Positions 47,312 through 55,509 of a stretch of DNA of 64,000 nt are shown here, in pieces; the stretch's first letter is position 1, and each line of letters opens with the position of its first letter. The position numbers and the translations under genes were made by a program. The stretch comes from Acidovorax sp. 107. GTDB lineage: Bacteria > Pseudomonadota > Gammaproteobacteria > Burkholderiales > Burkholderiaceae_C. The DNA is taken from positions 1,366,501 through 1,430,500 of the forward strand of contig NZ_QBTZ01000001.1 of assembly GCF_003058055.1 (NCBI RefSeq). The letters run 5' to 3'. The notes below the pieces were generated by a model, which saw only the letters and a program-made list of their open reading frames with translations, had not been told where the DNA came from and searched no databases.

Positions 47312-47408
47312 CAGGGCCGCCCCGCCGCGAGGGCTGCGTCCCCCTGCCCGCAGCGCACAGCGCTGCAAGAGCGGGGGGAAGCGGCGAAGCCGCTCAGGGG
47401 GGTGTTTT
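47312..47408 (-). repeat. GC-rich dispersed repeat, copy 2 (between mnhC and mnhD)
   Basis: Reverse-strand pattern ACCCCCCTGAGCGGCTTCGC, then a GCAGCGC hairpin and GGGCAGGGGGACGC. Related to copies at 6720-6800 and 57615-57675. Confidence 0.7.
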
Positions 47409-47411
47409 TCA

Positions 47412-47777
47412 TCATGGCATTTCCTGCGCATCCTTGGCGCGCGTGCCGTCCACATGGTCGGTGCCGGCCATGCCGCGCGATGCCAGGAGCACCACGAGGA
47501 AGAGGGCGGTCATAGCAAAGCCGATCACGATGGCCGTGAGGGTGAGCGCCTGGGGCATGGGGTCGGCATAGTGGGCCAAGTCTTGCGGCACCCCGGGCTG
47601 CAGCACGGGCTCCTTGTCAATCGCGAGGCCCAGGCGGCCCATGCTGAAGATGAACAGGTTGACGGCATACGACAGCAGCGACAGGCCCATGATGACCTGG
47701 AAGGTACGCGGCCGCAGCAGCAGCCACACGCCGGAGCCGGTGAGCACACCGATGGCCAGGGCCAGTATCAGTTCCAT
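47412..47777 (-). CDS. mnhC: Mrp/Pha cation:proton antiporter subunit C
   Basis: A 121-aa NuoK-like three-helix protein. Family features are GVWLLLRPRTFQVIMGLSLLSYAVNLFIFSMGRL and ALTLTAIVIGFAMTALFLVV. Its start overlaps the mnhA stop by 10 nt. Residues about 55-72 (DKEPVLQPGVPQDLAHYADPMPQALT) are the loop characteristic of this subunit. Confidence 0.93.
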   Translation of the reverse strand: MELILALAIGVLTGSGVWLLLRPRTFQVIMGLSLLSYAVNLFIFSMGRLGLAIDKEPVLQPGVPQDLAHYADPMPQALTLTAIVIGFAMTALFLVVLLASRGMAGTDHVDGTRAKDAQEMP

Positions 47778-50713
47778 GGACCTTCTCCCGGTGTGGCGGC
47801 GGCCTGGGCTTCTTCGGCCGCGCGTGCGTTGTTGTAGCGGTGGCTGCGCACCGACTGGTGTGCAATGCCGGTGAGGATGAGCATGGTGGAGCCCACCACC
47901 AGGGTGAACACGCCAATGTCGAAGAACAGTGCGCTGGCCACATTGATCTCACCCACCACAGGCAGCGAAAAGTGCGCCGTGTGGCTGGTCAGGAACGGAT
48001 AGCCCCAGGCCAGCGCGCCCAGGCCGGTGGCCAAGGCCGCCAGAAGGCCCACACCGATCCAGCGCCTTGGGTACAGCGGCAGATGGGCCTCGACCCAGGA
48101 CGTGCCCGAGACGATGTACTGCAGCAGCAGCGCTACCGAGAACACCAGCCCCGCCACAAAGCCGCCGCCGGGCTCGTTGTGCCCGCGCATGAACAGGTAC
48201 ACCGCGACCAGCGTGGCAAAGGGCAGCATCAACCGCACCAGCACGGCGGGCACCATGAGGTAGCCCACGGCGGTGTCGGCCGTCTGGCTGGGGTTGGCCA
48301 GGTCGGTATCCACGTCGGGGGGCAGCGCTCGCTGTTGGGGCGGCAGGTCCATCACCTCGCGTGCGGGCCGGAAGCGCCGCAGCAGCGCGTACACCGTGAG
48401 CGCCACGATGCCCAGCACCACGATCTCGCCAAAGGTGTCAAAGCCCCGGAAGTCCACCAGCATCACGTTGACTACGTTGGTGCCGCCGCCGCCGGTGAGT
48501 GCGTGCTCCAGGAAGAAGGTCGAGGTGCTGTCCGGGAACGGACGGCTCATCATCGCGAACGACAGCAGGGCCATGCCGCCGCCTGTGCTCAGCGCCAGCG
48601 CCAGGTCGCGCCAGCGGCGCAGCTGGGTGCGGCGTTCTTCAGCCAGCGTGGGCACACGCAGGCTTTCGTCGCGCCGGGGTAGCCAGCGCAGGCCCAGCAG
48701 GATGAGGATGGTGGTCACCACCTCCACCACGATCTGCGTGAGTGCGAGGTCGGGCGCCGAGAACCACAGGAAGGTCAGACACACGCACAGCCCGGAGCCA
48801 CCGAGCAGCGTCAGGGCGGCCAGCCGGTGGTATTTGGCCTGCCATGCTGCCGCCACGGCGCACACCGCGCCCAGCAGCCACAGCAGCGCAAAGGCAGGCG
48901 ACAGCGGCAGCTGCACCCGGTCGCCAATGGGCAGGCCCCGCGCCCACAGGGGCAGGGTGCCCGCCACCAGCGCAGCGCACACCAGCCACAGCATTTGCCA
49001 CTGCAGGCGACCGGTGCCCAGCAGGCGGCGGCCGTTGCGGCCCATCAGGCTGAGCAGGGCCAACGTGGCTTCAAAGGCCCGCTGGCCGCTGATGCGGCGC
49101 ATGACCGGGGGTGCATCGATGGCGCCCTTTTCGCGTTGCCAGCGCAGCAGTGCGTAGAGCGCAATGCCCCCGCCCAAAGCGACCAGGCTCATCACAAACG
49201 GGGTGTTGAACCCATGCCAGACCGCCAGGCTGTAGGTGGGTAGCTCGCCGCCCACCACGGGCCGCGCGGCAGCGGCCAAGTAGGCCCCCACCGACCACGC
49301 GGGCAGCGTGCCCACCACGAGGCAGGCCAGCACCAGCAGTTCGACGGGAACGCGCATCCAATGTGGGGGCTCGTGGGGCGGGCGTGGCAGGTCGGTGGCG
49401 GGCGGGCCAAAGAACACATCCACCGTGAAGCGCAGCGAGTAGGCCACGCTGAACATGCCGGCCACCGTGGCGGCGATGGGCAGCAGCCATTCGAGCAACG
49501 GCGTGGTGTTCACGTACACCGTCTCGGCAAAGAACATTTCCTTGGACAGGAAGCCGTTGAGCAGCGGCACGCCCGCCATGGCCGCGCTGGCCACCATGGC
49601 CAGGGTGGCGGTGATCGGCATCATGGTGCGCAGACCCGACAGGCGCCGTATGTCGCGCGTGCCGCTTTCATGGTCCACGATGCCCACGGCCATGAACAGC
49701 GAGGCCTTAAAGGTCGCGTGGTTCATGATGTGGAACACAGCGGCCACGGCCGCCAGCGGGCTGTTCAGGCCCAGCAGCAGGGTGATGAGACCCAGGTGCG
49801 AGATGGTCGAGTACGCCAGCAGCCCCTTGAGGTCGTTCTGGAACATGGCGGCGTAGCCGCCCACCAGCAACGTGCACAGCCCCGCACCGCCCACCAGCCA
49901 GAACCACTGCTCGGTGCCTGCGAGCGCCGGCCACAGGCGCGCCAGCAGAAACACGCCGGCCTTCACCATGGTGGCCGAGTGCAGGTAGGCCGACACGGGT
50001 GTGGGCGCTGCCATGGCGTTGGGCAGCCAGAAGTGGAACGGGAACTGCGCGCTTTTGGTCAGCGCGCCCAGCAGAATCAGGACAAGCGCGGTGGTGTAGA
50101 GCGGGTGGTTCTGGATGAGCTGCCCCGCAACCAGCACATGGTCGAGGTCGTAGCTGCCGACGATGTGGCCCAGCACCAGCATGCCCGCCAGCATGGCCAG
50201 TCCGCCCGTGCCTGTCACCGTCAGCGCCATGCGCGCACCACGCCGCGCGTCCTTGCGGTGGTGCCAGTAGCCGATCAGCAGGAAGGAGAACAGGCTGGTC
50301 AGCTCCCAGAAAAACGCGATCTGGATGATGTTGCCCGACAGCACTACGCCCGCCATCGCGCCCATGAACGCCAGGAAGAACGAGAAGAAGCGCGGCACCG
50401 GGTCTGCGGGCGACATGTAGTAGCGCGCGTACAGCACCACCAAGCTGCCCACGCCCAGCACCAGCATGCAGAACATCCACGCAAAGCCATCCATCCGGAT
50501 GACGAGGTTCAGGCCCAGTGCGGGCAGCCAGGCCAGTTCTTGCCGGATCACGCCGCCGTCTGCAATCTCTGGAAAGTACAGCGCCGCCTGGGCTGTGCAG
50601 AACAAGGCGATAAGGCCCGCCAGGGTGGACTCGGTATTGCGGGCGTTGGACGGCAGAACCGCTGCCAGCAGGCTGCCGATGAAGGGGAGAAGGATGAGCG
50701 TGATCAGGGGCAT
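47768..50713 (-). CDS. mnhA: Mrp/Pha cation:proton antiporter fused subunits A and B
   Basis: A 981-aa membrane protein: residues 1 to about 780 are NuoL-like MrpA (FFSFFLAFMGAMAGVVLSGNIIQIAFFWELTSLFSFLLIGY; ALTKSAQFPFHFWLPNAMAAPTPVSAYLHSATMVKAG), and the last 150 residues carry an MrpB domain (RGHNEPGGGFVAGLVFSVALLLQYIVSG). The AB fusion marks a six-gene group 2 Mrp operon, as in rhizobial Pha systems, exchanging Na+ or K+ for H+. The ATG at 50713 has no ribosome site; a 227-bp inverted-repeat element ends 14 bp upstream. Confidence 0.94.
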   Translation of the reverse strand: MPLITLILLPFIGSLLAAVLPSNARNTESTLAGLIALFCTAQAALYFPEIADGGVIRQELAWLPALGLNLVIRMDGFAWMFCMLVLGVGSLVVLYARYYMSPADPVPRFFSFFLAFMGAMAGVVLSGNIIQIAFFWELTSLFSFLLIGYWHHRKDARRGARMALTVTGTGGLAMLAGMLVLGHIVGSYDLDHVLVAGQLIQNHPLYTTALVLILLGALTKSAQFPFHFWLPNAMAAPTPVSAYLHSATMVKAGVFLLARLWPALAGTEQWFWLVGGAGLCTLLVGGYAAMFQNDLKGLLAYSTISHLGLITLLLGLNSPLAAVAAVFHIMNHATFKASLFMAVGIVDHESGTRDIRRLSGLRTMMPITATLAMVASAAMAGVPLLNGFLSKEMFFAETVYVNTTPLLEWLLPIAATVAGMFSVAYSLRFTVDVFFGPPATDLPRPPHEPPHWMRVPVELLVLACLVVGTLPAWSVGAYLAAAARPVVGGELPTYSLAVWHGFNTPFVMSLVALGGGIALYALLRWQREKGAIDAPPVMRRISGQRAFEATLALLSLMGRNGRRLLGTGRLQWQMLWLVCAALVAGTLPLWARGLPIGDRVQLPLSPAFALLWLLGAVCAVAAAWQAKYHRLAALTLLGGSGLCVCLTFLWFSAPDLALTQIVVEVVTTILILLGLRWLPRRDESLRVPTLAEERRTQLRRWRDLALALSTGGGMALLSFAMMSRPFPDSTSTFFLEHALTGGGGTNVVNVMLVDFRGFDTFGEIVVLGIVALTVYALLRRFRPAREVMDLPPQQRALPPDVDTDLANPSQTADTAVGYLMVPAVLVRLMLPFATLVAVYLFMRGHNEPGGGFVAGLVFSVALLLQYIVSGTSWVEAHLPLYPRRWIGVGLLAALATGLGALAWGYPFLTSHTAHFSLPVVGEINVASALFFDIGVFTLVVGSTMLILTGIAHQSVRSHRYNNARAAEEAQAAATPGEGPWN

Positions 50714-51052
50714 GCGCAAACGATTCTAGGGCGTGTCCCCCTTCAATTCCCCCACGCGCTGGCGGTGCAATGCGGATGGAAGCCCGACAAAGCAGACGCC
50801 GCATTGCGCAGCCAGCCCGAAGGGAAAGCCAGCCAGGCCGCACACTGCGTCGTTGCCCTTCGCTTGTGTAGCCAAGCTACACGGCGCTCAGGGCGCCTAG
50901 CACTGCACGGCCTGGATGGCTTTCGCGTGGGGGAATTGAAGGGGGACACGCCCTGGGGCAGCCCCTAAAAACCCTGCCCGACCCACGCTGTTGGGTAGCC
51001 ATGCTGCAAAAAACAAGCCCGCTGCAGCGGGCTTGCTGCTTGTGAAGCGTGC
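50714..51052. other. 339-bp gap upstream of the Mrp operon
   Basis: Filled mostly by the 227-bp inverted-repeat element (50728-50954). The remaining 98 bp up to the comEA stop hold a hairpin-like GCCCGCTGCAGCGGGC near 51025-51042, a plausible comEA terminator. No gene supported. Confidence 0.6.
50728..50954. mobile_element. MITE-like 227-bp element with perfect 31-bp terminal inverted repeats
   Basis: Left arm 50728-50758 (begins AGGGCGTGTCCCCC) and right arm 50924-50954 are exact reverse complements over 31 bp. Inside are further inverted pairs: GCAATGCGG (50767-50775) with CCGCATTGC (50799-50807); AAAGCCAGCCAGGCCG (from 50825) with its imperfect partner at 50901-50923; and a central GTGTAGC/GCTACAC hairpin (50866-50882). 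A 68-codon open frame crosses it but no transposase is encoded. No clear target-site duplication was seen. Non-autonomous mobile element is the best reading. Confidence 0.75.
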
Positions 51053-51517
51053 TTAGTTTTTGCTAGCGCTGCTTGCTGGGGCTGGAGTAGCCGGTGCTGC
51101 CTTTGCAGTCGCAGGGGTGGCTGGTGCGACCGGTGTGACTGGCGTAGCCGGCTCCTTGTCAGCGCCGGCCTGGGTTCGGCGGTCTGCTGTCTGGGTATTG
51201 CCGTGCTTCTTGTTGTTTTTCTTGGCTTCAGCCTTGGCGGCTGCCGCCGCGCTGTACTTCTTGCCGTTGACCGTCAGGCCCTCTTTGGAGAAGTTGACGG
51301 CACTCTTGTTGCCCACGCCGCCCACACGGCCAATGAAGTCGGCCCAGTCCTTGAAGGGTGCGCTTTGGCGCTCTTGCAGGATGCGGCCCGACAGGCCGGG
51401 GCCAATGCCCTTGATGCCGTCGAGTTCGGCCTCGGTGGCGGTGTTCACGTCCACGGCGGCCCAGGCGGCGGAGGCAAGCAGCGTGGCAACAAGCAGGGTC
51501 AGCAGTTTCTTCAGCAT
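51053..51517 (-). CDS. comEA: ComEA-like helix-hairpin-helix DNA-binding protein
   Basis: A 154-aa exported protein: signal peptide to about residue 20 (cleavage AWA-AV), a helix-hairpin-helix domain at 22-80 (VDVNTATEAELDGIKGIGPGLSGRILQERQ), then a lysine/alanine-rich stretch and a Pro/Ala/Thr repeat tail (PATPVTPVAPATPAT). The HhH part matches ComEA, which binds incoming DNA in the periplasm during natural transformation; the tail is an unusual addition. AGGA precedes the ATG. Follows lapB on the same strand, 37 bp away. Confidence 0.85.
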   Translation of the reverse strand: MLKKLLTLLVATLLASAAWAAVDVNTATEAELDGIKGIGPGLSGRILQERQSAPFKDWADFIGRVGGVGNKSAVNFSKEGLTVNGKKYSAAAAAKAEAKKNNKKHGNTQTADRRTQAGADKEPATPVTPVAPATPATAKAAPATPAPASSASKN

Positions 51518-51554
51518 GGCAAGGGTCCTACGGCGTAGCGGGGGAGGGCCGGGG

Positions 51555-52712
51555 TCAGAGTTCTTCGACCCGGCGCGCGGGGTAGCTGTCCCAGGTCTGA
51601 CAGCCGGGACATTGCCAGAAATGCTGACGGGCTTCAAAGCCGCAGGCCGCGCAGCGGTAGCGGGTGAGGGGTTTGACGGCATGGTCCAGTGCACGTTGGA
51701 CCTGGGGGTGGAATTCTTCGTGTTCCAGCTTTTCGGTGGCCAGCCATTTGGCGGCGGCGACCAGAGAGCGTTCCTTGTCCAGGTGCTCCACATAGCGTTG
51801 GCGGGCGGATGGGTGGGTGGCCTCGTCGGCGGCCTCCATGGCCACAATGCTTTCCAGCACGTCCAGCGAAGGCGCTTGTGCATAGTGGGCCTGCAGCAGG
51901 GCGTGCACTTCCTGCGTGCGGCCAGTGGCCGTTCCGGCCTCAACCATCAGCGGGGCCGCCAAGGGCAGTGCAGCGGGGTTGCGCTCGCCCAGCGTCTTCA
52001 GGGTGGACAGCACCGCCGCGGGCTGGCCCATGAGGCGTTGCAGGCGCGCCAGTTCAATGCGCGCACGCGCCGCCTCGGGGGCAGCCACCACAGCCTGCTC
52101 CAGCAGGGCCTGGGCGCCGGGCAAGTCGCCTTGCGCGCTCAGCGCCAGGGCCTGCTCGCACAGGTAGTGGGCCTGGCGGGTGCTGAAGTCGCCCTGGTCG
52201 GCGTCGTGCATCTTGCGGGCGATGCTGGCGGCATGGGGCCAGTCGCGCGAGCGTTCGTAGATGGCCAGCAGCGCCAGGCGGGCCTGGGCCTCGAACGGGG
52301 TGCCCTCCAGGCGCTGCAACGCGTCTTCGGCGCGGTCCAGCAGCCCGGCCTTCAGAAAGTCGAGCGCCAGTGCATGCTGGGCGCGCTCGCGGTCGGTGCG
52401 GGAGAGGTCGCCGCGCGAGAGCAGATGTTCGTGAACACGCACGGCGCGGTCGTACTCGCCCCGGCGGCGAAACAGATTGCCCAGGGCGAAGTGCAGCTCG
52501 GACGTATCCGGGTCGTTCTGCACGGCCTCGATGAAGGCGTCGATCGCCTGGTCCTGCTGCTCGTTGAGCAGGAAGTTCAGGCCCTTGAAGTACGCCTTGG
52601 GCGCCCGCCGGTTCTCTGCGCGCAGCTGGCGCAGGTCAAAGCGCGATGCGAGCCAGCCCAGCACAAAGGCCAGAGGCAGGCCCAGCAGTATCCAGCTCAG
52701 GTCAAATTCCAT
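51555..52712 (-). CDS. lapB: Lipopolysaccharide assembly protein LapB (YciM)
   Basis: A 385-aa inner-membrane protein: N-terminal helix (5-22), TPR repeats (about 45-335) and a C-terminal rubredoxin-type zinc site with Cys354, Cys357, Cys368 and Cys371. LapB promotes FtsH-dependent degradation of LpxC, balancing LPS synthesis. The start overlaps the lapA stop by 11 nt. The gene pair follows ihfB as in many betaproteobacteria. Confidence 0.94.
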   Translation of the reverse strand: MEFDLSWILLGLPLAFVLGWLASRFDLRQLRAENRRAPKAYFKGLNFLLNEQQDQAIDAFIEAVQNDPDTSELHFALGNLFRRRGEYDRAVRVHEHLLSRGDLSRTDRERAQHALALDFLKAGLLDRAEDALQRLEGTPFEAQARLALLAIYERSRDWPHAASIARKMHDADQGDFSTRQAHYLCEQALALSAQGDLPGAQALLEQAVVAAPEAARARIELARLQRLMGQPAAVLSTLKTLGERNPAALPLAAPLMVEAGTATGRTQEVHALLQAHYAQAPSLDVLESIVAMEAADEATHPSARQRYVEHLDKERSLVAAAKWLATEKLEHEEFHPQVQRALDHAVKPLTRYRCAACGFEARQHFWQCPGCQTWDSYPARRVEEL

Positions 52713-53025
52713 GGATTGAAGGCAGGTCAGGAGGTGGTGGAGGCGCGGCGGGTGTGGCGCTGGTGGCGGGCGCTACAGGGGTGGGGGCAATGACCGCGGC
52801 CTGGGCGCGGCGTGCAGCGGTGCGGTGCCGCCACCAGCGCGGCACCATGCCCAGGGCCCCAACGACCAGACCTGCGGCAAAGGCGGTCAGCACCACCAGC
52901 ACCAGCGGCGCGCGCCATTGCGTGCCAAAGAAGAAATGCACGGTCGCGTCCTGCTGGTTGTTCAGCGCGAAGGCGAATAGCGTAAAAAAAATGGCTGCCT
53001 TGAGCAGCCACAGGAGGTATTTCAT
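52702..53025 (-). CDS. lapA: Lipopolysaccharide assembly protein LapA
   Basis: A 107-aa protein with two membrane helices (about 5-22 and 40-62), the LapA pattern FALNNQQDATVHFFFG and a Pro-rich cytoplasmic tail. Works with LapB. Overlaps lapB by 11 nt. Confidence 0.9.
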   Translation of the reverse strand: MKYLLWLLKAAIFFTLFAFALNNQQDATVHFFFGTQWRAPLVLVVLTAFAAGLVVGALGMVPRWWRHRTAARRAQAAVIAPTPVAPATSATPAAPPPPPDLPSIHGI

Positions 53026-53100
53026 CGGTCTCCCCAGTGGTGGGGCGATTCTAAGAGCTTGGCGCTGCGGCCCCGTGTGGAGGTGCAGTCAGACCAGCAC

Positions 53101-53155
53101 AGGCCAAAAACGCCGCAGGCGCATACAACTCATGCGCCTATTGCTATCAATTCGA
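53101..53155 (-). repeat. Palindromic element (ATAGC family), exact core, after ihfB
   Basis: Reverse-strand core ATAGC-AATAG-GCGCA (53133-53147); hairpin AGGCGCAT/ATGCGCCT (53117-53124, 53132-53139), then TTTTTGGCC. It begins 3 bp after the ihfB stop and could serve as its terminator. Confidence 0.7.
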
Positions 53156-53157
53156 TA

Positions 53158-53490
53158 TCAAGTACCCGTGGTGCCTGTGGCAGGCTGGGTGTTTTCTTCC
53201 ATTTCGGCTGTGCGTTTGTCCACGGCTTCGCGCAGGGCCTTGCCCGGCTTGAAATGGGGAACGCGCTTTTCGGGGATGGCCACGGCCTCGCCGCTGCGCG
53301 GATTACGGCCCATGCGGGGAGGGCGATGGTTCACCGAGAAACTGCCAAAGCCCCGGATCTCGCTGCGGTGCCCGCGCACCAGGGCCTCGCCCACAGCGTC
53401 CAGAATGGTCTTGACCGCGTATTCGGCATCGCGGTGGGTGAGCTGGCTGAAGCGGGCGGCCAGTTCTTCGACGAGGTCTGAGCGGGTCAT
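53158..53490 (-). CDS. ihfB: Integration host factor beta subunit
   Basis: A 110-aa DNA-bending protein of the HU/IHF family ([45 protein letters not shown]), forming IHF with IhfA. The start at 53490 matches the E. coli protein; an ATG five codons upstream (53505) is possible. The last 15 residues are an extension ([14 protein letters not shown]) beyond the usual end. A strong terminator separates it from rpsA, so it may have its own promoter. Confidence 0.94.
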   Translation of the reverse strand: MTRSDLVEELAARFSQLTHRDAEYAVKTILDAVGEALVRGHRSEIRGFGSFSVNHRPPRMGRNPRSGEAVAIPEKRVPHFKPGKALREAVDKRTAEMEENTQPATGTTGT

Positions 53491-53521
53491 GGAATCTTGG
53501 GACATAGGCAAGTCTTGGCTG

Positions 53522-53550
53522 AAAAAAGAGCGGGCGCCGAGGCGCCCGCT
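53522..53550 (-). terminator. Intrinsic terminator after rpsA
   Basis: AGCGGGCGCC (53529-53538) pairs with GGCGCCCGCT (53541-53550), a 10-bp GC stem with a 2-nt loop, followed on the reverse strand by CTTTTTTC. Confidence 0.88.
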
Positions 53551-53628
53551 GTCTGACCGTCCAAGAGGCCTCTGCATGAATCTTCGCGTGGGTCGATTCG
53601 CGCGGAGGCTCCCTGGTGGGTCAGCGCT

Positions 53629-55314
53629 TTACTTTTCCGAGTTGTCCAGCTTGGCGCGCAGCAGGGCGCCCAGGCTGGTCGTGCCGGCGCTTTCGCGGCT
53701 CGATTGCTGGCTCAGGTTGGCCATGGCGCCTTGTTCGTCAGCCATGTCCTTCTGCTTGATCGACAGCTGGATGTTGCGGGTCTTGCGATCCACGTTCACC
53801 ACCACGGCCGTGACTTCGTCGCCTTCCTTCAGCACATTGCGGGCATCTTCCACGCGGTCGCGGGAGATTTCCGAAGCGCGCAGGTAGCCCACGATGTCTT
53901 CGCCGAGGTCGATTTCAGCGCCACGGGCGTCCACGGTCTTGACCTTGCCGGTCACCGTCTGGCCCTTATCGTTCACGGTCACGAAGGTCGTGAATGGGTC
54001 GCCGTCGAGCTGCTTGATGCCCAGCGAGATGCGTTCGCGGTCCACGTCCACGGCCAGCACGATGGCTTCCACTTCCTGGCCCTTCTTGTAGTTGCGAACA
54101 GCGGCTTCGCCGGGTTCGTTCCACGACAGGTCAGACAGGTGCACCAGGCCGTCGATGCCGGCAGCCAGGCCCACGAACACGCCGAAGTCGGTGATCGACT
54201 TGATCGGACCCTTCACGCGGTCGCCGCGCTTCGTGTCCTGTGCGAATTCTTGCCATGGGTTGGCCTTGCACTGCTTCATGCCCAGGCTGATGCGGCGCTT
54301 GTCTTCGTCGATTTCCAGAACCATGACTTCGACTTCGTCGCCCAGCGAAACCAGCTTGGCGGGAGCGATGTTCTTGTTGGTCCAGTCCATTTCGGAGACG
54401 TGCACCAAGCCTTCGATGCCGGGTTCGAGTTCGACGAACGCGCCGTAGTCGGCGATGTTCGTGATCTTGCCGAACAGGCGCGTGCCTTGTGGGTAGCGGC
54501 GGTTCACACCCATCCATGGGTCGTCGCCCATTTGCTTCAGACCCAGCGAGACACGGTTCTTCTCGGTGTCGAACTTCAGGATCTTGGCCGTGATTTCCTG
54601 GCCAGCGGTCACCACTTCGGAGGGGTGACGCACGCGGCGCCATGCCATGTCGGTGATGTGCAGCAGGCCGTCGATGCCGCCCAGGTCCACGAACGCACCG
54701 TATTCGGTGATGTTCTTGACCACGCCCTGAACGATGGAGCCTTCCTTCAGGGTTTCCATCAGCTTGGCGCGCTCTTCGCCCATGGAGGCTTCCACCACAG
54801 CGCGGCGGCTCAGCACCACGTTGTTGCGCTTGCGGTCCAGCTTGATGACCTTGAATTCCATGGTCTTGTTTTCGTACGGCGTCAGATCCTTGATCGGACG
54901 GGTATCGATCAGCGAACCGGGCAGGAATGCGCGGATGCCGTTGACCAGAACGGTCAGACCGCCCTTGACCTTGCCGCTGGTCGTGCCAGTGACGAATTCG
55001 CCGGATTCCAGGGCCTTTTCCAGGCTCATCCAGGAAGCCAGACGCTTGGCGGTGTCGCGCGACAGGATGGTGTCGCCGTAGCCGTTTTCGATGGAGCCAA
55101 TGGCCACCGACACGAAGTCACCCACTTGGACTTCGACTTCGCCCTTGTCGTTCTTGAACTCTTCCAGCGGCACGTAGGCTTCGGACTTGAGGCCAGCGTT
55201 CACGACCACGAAGTTGTGCTCGACGCGCACGACTTCAGCGGTGATGACTTCGCCTGGTCGCATTTCCGTGCGCTGCAAGGATTCTTCAAAAAGGGCGGCA
55301 AAAGATTCGGACAT
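53629..55314 (-). CDS. rpsA: 30S ribosomal protein S1
   Basis: A 561-aa RNA-binding protein with six S1 motifs (for example [31 protein letters not shown] and [30 protein letters not shown]), full length for proteobacterial S1. It recruits mRNA to the small subunit. AAGGAAACAC precedes the ATG at 55314; the upstream GTG at 55329 is rejected. A promoter is embedded in cmk and a leader of about 195 nt contains a CGGTAGCA/TGCTACCG hairpin (55341-55360). Confidence 0.97.
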   Translation of the reverse strand: MSESFAALFEESLQRTEMRPGEVITAEVVRVEHNFVVVNAGLKSEAYVPLEEFKNDKGEVEVQVGDFVSVAIGSIENGYGDTILSRDTAKRLASWMSLEKALESGEFVTGTTSGKVKGGLTVLVNGIRAFLPGSLIDTRPIKDLTPYENKTMEFKVIKLDRKRNNVVLSRRAVVEASMGEERAKLMETLKEGSIVQGVVKNITEYGAFVDLGGIDGLLHITDMAWRRVRHPSEVVTAGQEITAKILKFDTEKNRVSLGLKQMGDDPWMGVNRRYPQGTRLFGKITNIADYGAFVELEPGIEGLVHVSEMDWTNKNIAPAKLVSLGDEVEVMVLEIDEDKRRISLGMKQCKANPWQEFAQDTKRGDRVKGPIKSITDFGVFVGLAAGIDGLVHLSDLSWNEPGEAAVRNYKKGQEVEAIVLAVDVDRERISLGIKQLDGDPFTTFVTVNDKGQTVTGKVKTVDARGAEIDLGEDIVGYLRASEISRDRVEDARNVLKEGDEVTAVVVNVDRKTRNIQLSIKQKDMADEQGAMANLSQQSSRESAGTTSLGALLRAKLDNSEK

Positions 55315-55340
55315 GTGTTTCCTTGCCACAAACAGGATTC

Positions 55341-55366
55341 CGGTAGCACCATTGCTACCGTTTTTA
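55341..55366. other. Hairpin in the rpsA leader
   Basis: Eight-bp stem (55341-55348 with 55353-55360). On the forward strand a T5 run follows, so it looks like a terminator in the antisense direction; on the sense strand it is a leader hairpin about 27 nt before the start codon. Confidence 0.5.
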
Positions 55367-55509
55367 TAGCTGCTTGCGGTGGTTTTTTGCGGCAGAGCCG
55401 CGGGTTAGGTTATCGATCCACACAACCTGTGCGCTGACGCGCGAGAGGGGTTGCGTGGGCCTGTGGCAAGGCCTTTCGGCACTGCCTGGAGCCCGAGGGC
55501 TCCACATTG

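Noticed and set aside
50743..50949. 68-codon frame spanning the inverted-repeat element
   Set aside because: Its sequence is dictated by the inverted arms, it lacks a ribosome site and has no recognisable domain, so it is treated as a by-product of the element.
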